Assembly: GCF_011388195.1 (NCBI RefSeq)
Contig: NZ_CP049990.1
Span: forward strand, 620,001-684,000
Direction: 5' to 3'
DNA from: Pusillimonas sp. DMV24BSW_D
GTDB taxonomy: Bacteria; Pseudomonadota; Gammaproteobacteria; Burkholderiales; Burkholderiaceae_B
DNA: 64,000 bases
Of this stretch, positions 7,517 through 15,124 are shown in pieces. Position numbers and translations under genes: made by a program. A model generated the notes under the pieces. The model was not told where the DNA came from and made no database searches. It saw only the letters and a list, made by a program, of their open reading frames with translations. Every line of letters begins with the position of its first letter. Position 1 is the stretch's first letter.

Positions 7517-9472
7517 ATGAAAATCTCGGCGTCCGGGCGTCTTGAGCGAGGTGTTCCTGCACCTTTGCGAAATACGGTATCTCTCATTCTTCAAGCCTTG
7601 CTGACACTTACAGTAATCGGTTGGGTCCTGAAGGTACCGTTATATATGGGTTGGACGTTCTATAACGAACAGTTCCTAGCTCTGATTCTGGGTTTCGGCC
7701 TTGGACTGGCTTTTTTACTTGTCCGTGCCCGGCCTTCACCGCCCGACGCCCCGACGCCTTGGATTGATGCTATTGCGGGACTAGCGGGGCTAATATCATG
7801 TACCTACATTGCCATACGCTATCCCGCATTGGTAAATGAAGTTATTTACCGCCCGCTTGACGCCGTTATTATTAGTGCCTTAATTGTCGGTTTAATTATT
7901 GAGGCAACTCGGCGTACAGCGGGTTTAACCCTGGTTATCGTCGTTCTGGTGCTCTTCCTGTATGCTCTAACTGGGCATTTGCTACCCGACACATTCGTTA
8001 GCAGACCGGTCGACTTCACACGCTTACTGGTTTATCTAGGGATGGACACGAATGCCGTTTTGGGCCAAACCCTGGCCATTGCGATCATTGTTGTTATCCC
8101 TTTTACCCTTATGGGCCAAATACTGGCTGTAACCGGCGGCTCACAATTTTTTGCAGATTTGGCAATGGCCATGATGGGCCGCTACAGAGGCGGTTCCGCA
8201 AAAATTTCCGTCGCAGGTTCAGCTCTTTTTGGCATGATTTCCGGAAGTGCTGTCTCAAACGTCGCCGCTGTCGGTGTTGTCACCATTCCAATGATGAAGC
8301 GATCAGGCTTCCCAAGTCACACCGCCGCCGCCATTGAAGCCGTCGGCTCGACAGGTGGGCAACTCGCCCCTCCCGTAATGGGCGCAACGGCTTTTCTAAT
8401 GGCCGAATTACTGCAGGTGTCCTACGCGTCAGTATTGATAGCAGCTTTTATTCCTGCATTTCTATATTACTTGGCACTTTTCATTCAAGTCGATCTGGCC
8501 GCAGCTAAGCTAGGCATTAAAGGCGAACCGATGGATCGCCTGCCGGCGCTTAAAGAAGTCTTGCGACATGGGTGGTATTTCCCTATCCCTTTTGTCATCT
8601 TGGTCCTGGGCATCATGTTTTACGGCGTGGCAGTAGAGTATGCCGCACTGCAAGCCTCAGCACTATTGATTATTTTCAACTTGGCGTTCGGATATAAAAA
8701 GCAACGCACCCCAATTAAAGAACTGCTATTGGCAGCCATTAATACCGGACGCGCCTCAATCGATATTCTTATCATTGCCGGCGCGGCGGGCTTGGTAATT
8801 GGAACGTTGAATCTAACCGGGCTAGCTTTCGGGCTTACCCTACAACTTTTGGCCGTGAGTGGCGATAGTATTCTCATACTCCTTCTCATGACGGCCGTTA
8901 TTGCAATTATTCTGGGTATGGGAATGCCCACAGTCGGGGTCTACATCCTGCTTGCCACCCTCATCGCACCCGCGCTGATCAAGGCGGGCATTTCACCGAT
9001 GGCTTCCCACATGTTCGTCATGTACTTTGGAATGATGTCCATGGTGACACCCCCAGTCGCAATTGCCGCCTTTGCTGCAGCCAATATTGCCGGGTGCGAC
9101 GGCTCCAAGGCCGGTTGGGCCGCAACCAGGGTAGGATGGTGCTCCTATATTGTCCCTTTCCTTTTCGCCCTCTCGCCCAGTTTACTTATGGAGGGCACGA
9201 TGACGTCAGTACTGTGGACCGTAACCACTGCCTCCATAGGCATTTTGGCGGGAACAGTTGCAGTTGTCGGCTATTTCTCGACCGCCGTCAATGTTGGATA
9301 TCGCGTCCTGTTTATGGTCGCGGGGCTCCTTATGTTAATTCCGGCAGATACCTTCTCAGATGCGGGGTGGACCGACGTGGTCGGCGTCTTGCTCATGGCC
9401 ATTCTGACAGGCCTGCACTTTCTAAATAAAAAGCGTGAAGCGGCAACACCCGCCACTCGATTAGGAAATTGA
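7517..9472 (+). CDS. TRAP transporter fused permease (4TM/12TM, DctQM fusion)
   Basis: This 651-residue inner-membrane protein joins a small DctQ-like part (about residues 1-160) to a large DctM-like part (about 165-640), the form typical of TAXI-linked TRAP systems. It should drive sodium-coupled uptake of the solute carried by the preceding receptor. About 16 or more hydrophobic helices are visible, with the glycine-rich stretches GSALFGMISGSAVSNVAAVG near residue 235 and GMGMPTVGVYILLATLIAPAL near residue 470. It lies between the receptor gene and a flavin hydroxylase, 3 bp from the latter, so uptake and first catabolic steps are co-transcribed. Confidence 0.93.
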   Translation: MKISASGRLERGVPAPLRNTVSLILQALLTLTVIGWVLKVPLYMGWTFYNEQFLALILGFGLGLAFLLVRARPSPPDAPTPWIDAIAGLAGLISCTYIAIRYPALVNEVIYRPLDAVIISALIVGLIIEATRRTAGLTLVIVVLVLFLYALTGHLLPDTFVSRPVDFTRLLVYLGMDTNAVLGQTLAIAIIVVIPFTLMGQILAVTGGSQFFADLAMAMMGRYRGGSAKISVAGSALFGMISGSAVSNVAAVGVVTIPMMKRSGFPSHTAAAIEAVGSTGGQLAPPVMGATAFLMAELLQVSYASVLIAAFIPAFLYYLALFIQVDLAAAKLGIKGEPMDRLPALKEVLRHGWYFPIPFVILVLGIMFYGVAVEYAALQASALLIIFNLAFGYKKQRTPIKELLLAAINTGRASIDILIIAGAAGLVIGTLNLTGLAFGLTLQLLAVSGDSILILLLMTAVIAIILGMGMPTVGVYILLATLIAPALIKAGISPMASHMFVMYFGMMSMVTPPVAIAAFAAANIAGCDGSKAGWAATRVGWCSYIVPFLFALSPSLLMEGTMTSVLWTVTTASIGILAGTVAVVGYFSTAVNVGYRVLFMVAGLLMLIPADTFSDAGWTDVVGVLLMAILTGLHFLNKKREAATPATRLGN

Positions 9473-9475
9473 ACA

Positions 9476-10726
9476 ATGGACAAAAAATATGATGTCGTCA
9501 TTGTGGGTGCCGGAATCGGTGGACTCACACTCGCCCTTAACTTGCATCAAGCAGGGTTCTCATGCGCGCTGTTTGAATCGGTCCCCGAAATCAAACCTTT
9601 AGGCGCGGGCGTCAATCTCCTGCCCCACTCAGTCAAAGTGCTCGATAGCCTCGGGCTAGTGCCTGCATTATCCCAAGTCGCTATCACAACAAAAGAATCT
9701 GTCTTTTTTAATAAATTCGGACAATTCGTTTACAGCGAACCCTCAGGTATCGACGCCGGGTACAGCTGGCCGCAGTTTTCGATCCATCGGGGTGATCTGC
9801 AAAACATCTTGATCGACACCGTACATGAGCGCATCGGACGCGATGCCATTCATCTTGGTCATCGTTGTACTGGGACGACACAGAACGATGAGGGTGTCAT
9901 TGTTCACTTCGAGCACCCCGACGGAACCAAGGTCGATGTAAAGGGTTCAATTGTTATCGGTTGTGATGGTATTCATTCGATCATCCGCAAACAGCTTTAC
10001 CCAAATGAAGGCGCACCGCGCTATTCAGGTGTAAATATGTGGCGTGGCACAACCCCCATGAAACCCTTCCTTAGCGGCGCCAGTATGGTACGGGCAGGCT
10101 GGTTGTCAGTTGGAAAAATGGTTATTTACCCTGTTCGCAACAACATCGACGACCAAGGTAATCAGTTGATTAATTGGGTCGCCGAAATTGAAGCGCCATA
10201 CCCGGCCAAACGTGATTGGAATGGAAGAGGCCGACTGGAGGACTTTTTCCCCCCATTTTCCGACTGGCATTTCGATTGGCTCGACGTGGCAGCCATGATT
10301 GAACAGACCGAGCAAATTCTGGAATATCCCATGGTCGACCAAGACCCCCTTCCACGCTGGAGCTTTGGTCGAATAAGCCTACTGGGCGACGCAGCGCACC
10401 CCATGGTGCCGCGAGGCTCCAATGGTGCAGGTCAAGCCATTCTCGATGCGCCCTGCCTGACTGAACAGCTTCGACAGCACGGTTTAACCGAAAAAGCCTT
10501 GTCAGAATACGATCGGATTCGGGTTAAAGCTACCACTGAGGTAGTACTCATGAATCGAGTAGCTCCGCCTGACACAATTCTCAAAGAAGTGCACGACCGC
10601 ACAGGCGGCAAGCCCTTTAAAAACCTTGATGACTACATCAGTCAGGATGAACTCGCCTCGATTTCCAATAAGTACAAAAGCGTCGCGGGTTTCAAAGTAG
10701 AAGATTTACGTAAAGAGGTCGTTTAG
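9476..10726 (+). CDS. PhzS-like FAD-dependent hydroxylase
   Basis: This is a 416-residue flavin-dependent monooxygenase of the salicylate hydroxylase / PhzS type. It has the FAD fold VIVGAGIGGLTLALNLHQAG near residue 8, the DG motif IGCDGIHSIIRK near residue 165, and the GD motif ISLLGDAAHPMVPRGSNGAG near residue 302. Stretches such as YSWPQFSIHRGDLQ, MWRGTTP and WNGRGRLEDFFPPFSDW resemble my recollection of PhzS, which decarboxylates and hydroxylates a phenazine carboxylate; this was not checked by alignment. Oxidative decarboxylation of an aromatic acid is therefore plausible. It begins 3 bp after the permease gene and is followed at once by the aldehyde dehydrogenase. The substrate is unknown. 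Confidence 0.85.
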   Translation: MDKKYDVVIVGAGIGGLTLALNLHQAGFSCALFESVPEIKPLGAGVNLLPHSVKVLDSLGLVPALSQVAITTKESVFFNKFGQFVYSEPSGIDAGYSWPQFSIHRGDLQNILIDTVHERIGRDAIHLGHRCTGTTQNDEGVIVHFEHPDGTKVDVKGSIVIGCDGIHSIIRKQLYPNEGAPRYSGVNMWRGTTPMKPFLSGASMVRAGWLSVGKMVIYPVRNNIDDQGNQLINWVAEIEAPYPAKRDWNGRGRLEDFFPPFSDWHFDWLDVAAMIEQTEQILEYPMVDQDPLPRWSFGRISLLGDAAHPMVPRGSNGAGQAILDAPCLTEQLRQHGLTEKALSEYDRIRVKATTEVVLMNRVAPPDTILKEVHDRTGGKPFKNLDDYISQDELASISNKYKSVAGFKVEDLRKEVV

Positions 10727-10727
10727 T

Positions 10728-12179
10728 ATGAAACTCGCGCAACATTATATCGACGGGAAATGGACATCAGCCATATCGGGTGCCGGCAACATTAAAAAGG
10801 GCGTCAACCCTGCTACCAATGAACATGCCTACGACTATTGCGACGGCACTGAAACAGAAGCACTGGCTGCGGTCGCAGCTGCGCGACGCGCCTTCGATGA
10901 AACCAACTGGCGAAATAGCCCCCGTTTGCGTGCCGACATACTTTTTGACTTTGCCGCCCGTATGGAAGCGCGCAAAGCCGAAATAGCCGATTGGCTGGTT
11001 ACTGTAAATGGCAAACTGCATCGCGAAGCCATGGGTGAAGTAATGGGCAGCGTGTCCGAGCTTAAGTACTATGCTGGGTTGGCCCGCACTCAGTACGGAC
11101 GCAATCTCGAGGTCGAGCCCGGCGCGTTCTCCATACTCGATCGCGAAGCTGCCGGCGTTGCCGCCATTATCCTGCCTTGGAACGCGCCCTTGCTATTGTT
11201 AGTCCGATCGCTCGCGCCGGCGTTAGCCGCAGGGTGCTCCGTTGTTATCAAGCCCGCCTTTCAAACCAGCATCGCGCATAACCTCGCTCTTGAGTGCCTG
11301 ACCAACGACGAACGCATCCCCGCCGGTATTGTGAACTCGGTTATCGAGTCCGGCATTGCCGTTTCACAGCACCTGTGCGAATCGCTGGATGTCGACGTCA
11401 TCAGCTTCACGGGTTCTTCCCACGTGGGCAAACTAATTGCCGAATCCACCTCGCCTTCGTTAAAACGGTTGTCATTGGAATTGGGGGGCAAAGCCCCCGC
11501 CCTGGTCTTCCCCGACTGCGACATGGCCAAAACCGTTAGCGGTGTGGTGGCAGGCGCAACGGTGCTGGCCGGGCAACAATGCACCGCCATTACGCGTGTA
11601 TTGGTGCACGACGCCATTTACGACGCATTCAAAGCCCAATTGGCCCAGGCCTTGCAAAGCATTAAAGTGGGTCCGGGCAATGACCCTGCTTCACAAATGG
11701 GCTGCCTCATTGATATTGCGAATCGCGACCGTATTGCCAAGCTGGTGGAGCGTGCGGAAAAAGAAGCGCGCGTCATTGTAAAAGGCCAAATTCCCGCGGG
11801 CGACTTGGCCAACGGCGCCTTCATTACGCCCAGCCTGATCGAAGTCGACGACCTTGCCTCGCCTTTCATTCAAGACGAGTTGTTCGGCCCATTAGTGGTG
11901 CTGGAGCGCTTCCACGACGAAGCCGAAGCCGTCACCCGCGCTAATGCCACGCGCTATAGCCTGGCGTCCAGCGTATGGACACAAGACCTCTTCCTGGCCC
12001 GGCGCATGGCCTCGAAACTGAACTTTGGCAATGTCTGGTGCAATACCCACAACCGCCTGTTTGCCGAAGCCGAAACGGGTGGATATGGCGACAGCGGATA
12101 TGGAAAGCTGCACGGTCTCGAAGGCATGTACGATTTTATGCGTACCAAGCATTTTTATTTTGAAACTAAAACGTCATGA
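10728..12179 (+). CDS. NAD(P)-dependent aldehyde dehydrogenase
   Basis: This 483-residue soluble aldehyde dehydrogenase oxidises an aldehyde to its acid. The catalytic set is complete: Asn152 in LPWNAPL, Glu251 in LELGGKAP and Cys285 in AGQQCTAIT. The GSSHVG nucleotide-binding motif is near residue 230. The start ATG lies 1 bp after the previous stop, and the end overlaps the alcohol dehydrogenase start in an ATGA, implying translational coupling. Paired with that dehydrogenase it probably turns a benzylic or similar alcohol into a carboxylic acid, which the adjacent flavin hydroxylase could then use. The exact substrate is not visible. Confidence 0.93.
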   Translation: MKLAQHYIDGKWTSAISGAGNIKKGVNPATNEHAYDYCDGTETEALAAVAAARRAFDETNWRNSPRLRADILFDFAARMEARKAEIADWLVTVNGKLHREAMGEVMGSVSELKYYAGLARTQYGRNLEVEPGAFSILDREAAGVAAIILPWNAPLLLLVRSLAPALAAGCSVVIKPAFQTSIAHNLALECLTNDERIPAGIVNSVIESGIAVSQHLCESLDVDVISFTGSSHVGKLIAESTSPSLKRLSLELGGKAPALVFPDCDMAKTVSGVVAGATVLAGQQCTAITRVLVHDAIYDAFKAQLAQALQSIKVGPGNDPASQMGCLIDIANRDRIAKLVERAEKEARVIVKGQIPAGDLANGAFITPSLIEVDDLASPFIQDELFGPLVVLERFHDEAEAVTRANATRYSLASSVWTQDLFLARRMASKLNFGNVWCNTHNRLFAEAETGGYGDSGYGKLHGLEGMYDFMRTKHFYFETKTS

Positions 12180-13285
12180 CTATGGAAATCACCGCTGCTG
12201 TCTGTCGTGAGACGCAGCAACCGTTTTCGCTTGAAAAACTCGCGCTTGAGGCTCCGCGGCCAAATGAAGTATTGGTCAAGATCGTCGCCACGGGCATCTG
12301 CCACACCGATGTCAACATGCGTAATACCGACGGATTCACGCCCAAGCCCACCGTGCTCGGGCATGAAGGTGCGGGAATTGTTGAAAAGGTGGGTGATTCA
12401 GTTAAAAAAGTAAAGCCTGGTGATCCGGTTGTTATCACCTTCGACTCTTGCGGCAACTGCCTGAGCTGCATCCAGGGCGACGCTGCTTATTGCCAATACT
12501 TGGGCCGACATGCATTTTCCGGCAAACGCATAGACGGCACAACATCCTTACGTAAAGGTAGTGAACAAATCCACAGCCATTTCTTTGGCCAGTCTTCGTT
12601 TGCCACTTACAGTATCTGCACCGAACGCAATGTTATTCCTGTTGACTCATCGGTACCGCTTGAGTTGCTGGGCCCCTTGGGGTGCGGCATTCAAACCGGT
12701 GCCTCAACCGTTATCAACGCCTTGAAGGTACCCGCAGGAAGCAGAATTGGCGTGCTGGGCGTAGGATCAGTGGGCATGGCTTCCGTTATGGCCGCTCATT
12801 TGTGCGGCGCGGCGACCATTATTGCGCTCGACACCCAGGCCTCGCGGTTGGCGTTGGCAAAAGAGCTGGGAGCCACACACGCCATTAACGGTACCGAAGA
12901 AGACACCTTTGCCCGCATTCGTGAGATTGCCCCACAGGGCCTGAACTATGTGGTCGACACAACTGGCCACCTAGGCATTATTAAAGAGGCTGTAGGCCAC
13001 ATGACACCACGTGGTGTGTGCGCCCTCATCAATACAGCCAAAGGCGCCGATGCCCACATTAATATTTTGCAAATGGTATTGGGCGGACGCACGGTCCGCG
13101 GCGTTCACCAAGGCGACAGCGTACCGGACATTTTTATCCCGCAGATGATCGAACTATACAAACAAGGGCGCTTTCCCTTCGACCGGCTCATTCGGTTCTA
13201 CGATTTTGCCGACATTAATCAGGCCGTTGAAGACATGGAGTCGGGAGTAGCAATCAAGCCCGTTATCCGGATGCCGCTAACTTGA
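12176..13285 (+). CDS. Zinc-dependent alcohol dehydrogenase, aryl-alcohol dehydrogenase (XylB) type
   Basis: This is a 369-residue medium-chain dehydrogenase. The catalytic zinc site is Cys42, His63 and Glu64 region (GICHTDVNMRN, LGHEGAGIVE). A structural zinc site has four cysteines, 92, 95, 98 and 106. The Rossmann motif GVLGVGSVGM lies near residue 193, and an acidic residue after the second strand (IIALDTQ) favours NAD. Sequence style fits benzyl/aryl alcohol dehydrogenases. The start overlaps the aldehyde dehydrogenase stop by 4 bp; an in-frame ATG two codons later is an alternative. A 97-bp gap to the Rieske gene follows, the longest gap inside this operon. Confidence 0.92.
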   Translation: MTMEITAAVCRETQQPFSLEKLALEAPRPNEVLVKIVATGICHTDVNMRNTDGFTPKPTVLGHEGAGIVEKVGDSVKKVKPGDPVVITFDSCGNCLSCIQGDAAYCQYLGRHAFSGKRIDGTTSLRKGSEQIHSHFFGQSSFATYSICTERNVIPVDSSVPLELLGPLGCGIQTGASTVINALKVPAGSRIGVLGVGSVGMASVMAAHLCGAATIIALDTQASRLALAKELGATHAINGTEEDTFARIREIAPQGLNYVVDTTGHLGIIKEAVGHMTPRGVCALINTAKGADAHINILQMVLGGRTVRGVHQGDSVPDIFIPQMIELYKQGRFPFDRLIRFYDFADINQAVEDMESGVAIKPVIRMPLT

Positions 13286-13382
13286 ACCGACCCGAATCTC
13301 AACGTAACCAAAAGAATAAAAGCTGTTCAACACAATTGATTGAAATCGCATTGTTTACAGAATTTTAGAGAAGGAGATAACA

Positions 13383-14402
13383 ATGTTTATAAAGAATGGA
13401 TGGTATGCCGCCGCCTGGGCTGATGAAATCGGCCATCATCTTGTGCAAAAATGGATTACCGGCGAACCGGTTGTGCTCTATCGCACACAAGCCGGCGAAG
13501 TCGTTGCGCTGCACGACCGCTGCCCCCACCGGCGCGCGTCACTATCAAAAGGTAACCTGGTGGGTGACGATGTGCAGTGCGCGTACCATGGCATCACCTT
13601 CGACTGCCAAGGCAATTGTGTGCGGGTTCCCGGGCAAGAAAAAGTACCCAGCGCATTGAGCTTAAGACGTTATAAAGTCGTGGAAAAATGGCAATGGATT
13701 TGGATCTGGATGGGCCAGCCCGATGAGGCCGACGAGTCATTACTTCCCGCGTTTGAGTACAACGATAGCCCAGGCTGGAAAGCGGTGGGTGGCTGTATCC
13801 CAGTTAAAGCAAACTATCAGCTTCTTACCGACAATTTGCTCGACCTGACGCATGAAACTTACGTACACGGAAAAACCATTGGTAATTCCGCCGTTGCTGA
13901 GACACCAATGGAATACCAACTGAATGGCCATGAAGTGCACGTGAAAAGAATCATGGAGAACACCCCACCACCGCCCTTGTTCAAACGGGTGCGCGGCTTC
14001 GAAGGTAATATTGATCGCTGGCAAATCATTCGCTTTCAGGCGCCTGCGCATATCTCCATTGATGCGCGCGGTTACCCTGCTGGGGTTGACGATCTTGAAC
14101 AAGGTATGCGTTGGTTTTCCTTGAACTCCCTCACCCCGGTTGACGAACGAAACACACTTTATTTCTGGACAGTCACGCGTTGTTTTGATCTTGAGAACGA
14201 AGAGTTGGATGAGATCATAAAAGACCAAATACTCAAGACGTTCATGGAAGATGTAGAAGTGATCGAAGCGCAACAAGTATTAATTGAAACAGATGATCGC
14301 GCTATACCGGAGGTCAGTATCAGGGCGGATGGCGGCTCAATATCGGCACGTCGTATTGTTGAAAAATTGGCCGCTCAAGACGCAGATGCCGAAATAACCT
14401 GA
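13383..14402 (+). CDS. Rieske non-heme iron oxygenase (VanA/TsaM-like terminal oxygenase)
   Basis: This 339-residue oxygenase alpha subunit has a Rieske 2Fe-2S domain with Cys47, His49, Cys66 and His69 (CPHR, CAYHG) and a catalytic iron site with His157 and His162 in NLLDLTHETYVH. The family O-demethylates vanillate or hydroxylates methyl groups, as in toluenesulfonate methyl-monooxygenase. With the adjacent alcohol and aldehyde dehydrogenases, a methyl-to-carboxyl oxidation series is a reasonable reading. The ribosome site AGAAGGAG is very strong. No VanB-type reductase lies in the operon or elsewhere in the window, so electrons must come from an unlinked partner. Confidence 0.9.
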   Translation: MFIKNGWYAAAWADEIGHHLVQKWITGEPVVLYRTQAGEVVALHDRCPHRRASLSKGNLVGDDVQCAYHGITFDCQGNCVRVPGQEKVPSALSLRRYKVVEKWQWIWIWMGQPDEADESLLPAFEYNDSPGWKAVGGCIPVKANYQLLTDNLLDLTHETYVHGKTIGNSAVAETPMEYQLNGHEVHVKRIMENTPPPPLFKRVRGFEGNIDRWQIIRFQAPAHISIDARGYPAGVDDLEQGMRWFSLNSLTPVDERNTLYFWTVTRCFDLENEELDEIIKDQILKTFMEDVEVIEAQQVLIETDDRAIPEVSIRADGGSISARRIVEKLAAQDADAEIT

Positions 14403-14447
14403 ACACGCAGGACTCGTCTTGGCTCAAACGGCCCTGAAGGAGCTTTT

Positions 14448-15110
14448 ATGGAATTCCCTAAATGGGTTACCGACCGGGTCATTGCCCGCCAGGGAAAACT
14501 GCACGCCTACGACCACTTCAAACCGAAAGAAACTGCCTTTGTGGTTGTAGACTTGCAGAACTTTTTCACCCAGCCGGGTTATATGGGCGAATGCAAAGCG
14601 GCACCTGCCACCTTCCCTGCCGTGAACAAGCTGGCCAGCGCGCTGCGTGAAGCGGGCGGCCATGTTATTTGGGTGCAAACCTGCGCCGATAATGCCGACA
14701 CATTCTGGGCGCATTTTCATCATGACATGCTGAAACCAGAACTGAGCCAACGCCGTTTAACGGAAATGTCGGTTGATCACCCGGGCTACGAGCTGGCTGC
14801 CGACCTTGACGTCGTGCCAACCGACACGCGCGTGGTCAAGCGCTATTACAGCGCCCTGGCACCCAACTCATCAAACCTGCACGAGGTCCTTCAAGATAAA
14901 GGCGTCAGAAACGTGCTCATTGGCGGCACCACCACAAACGTGTGCTGTGAATCCACCGCCCGCAACGCCATGATGCTGAATTACCGCAGCATTATGGTGC
15001 ACGATGCCTTGTCAGCCTTCACGCCACAGGAGCATGAGTTCGCCCTGCAAGCGTGGATGCTGTATTTCGGAGATGTGCTCGGCGCTGACGAAGTCATTGC
15101 GCGACTTTAA
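14448..15110 (+). CDS. Isochorismatase-family cysteine hydrolase
   Basis: This is a 220-residue hydrolase of the isochorismatase-like fold with the catalytic triad Asp35 (VVDLQNFF), Lys131 (VVKRYYSAL) and Cys166 (TTTNVCCESTAR). Members cleave amides or imines, for example maleamate amidohydrolase NicF, N-carbamoylsarcosine amidase and ureidoacrylate hydrolase RutB. Being the last gene of an operon of oxygenases, it may remove ammonia from a ring-opened nitrogen heterocycle, but a role on another amide is equally possible. The GAAGGAG ribosome site is good. It ends 14 bp from the convergent GGDEF-EAL gene. Confidence 0.88.
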   Translation: MEFPKWVTDRVIARQGKLHAYDHFKPKETAFVVVDLQNFFTQPGYMGECKAAPATFPAVNKLASALREAGGHVIWVQTCADNADTFWAHFHHDMLKPELSQRRLTEMSVDHPGYELAADLDVVPTDTRVVKRYYSALAPNSSNLHEVLQDKGVRNVLIGGTTTNVCCESTARNAMMLNYRSIMVHDALSAFTPQEHEFALQAWMLYFGDVLGADEVIARL

Positions 15111-15124
15111 CTTGAAGCGCAAAG

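Noticed and set aside
13286-13382. Internal promoter before the Rieske gene
   Set aside because: The 97-bp gap contains a TTGAAA but only a poor -10 (TTTTAG) at 17 bp, so no promoter is claimed.
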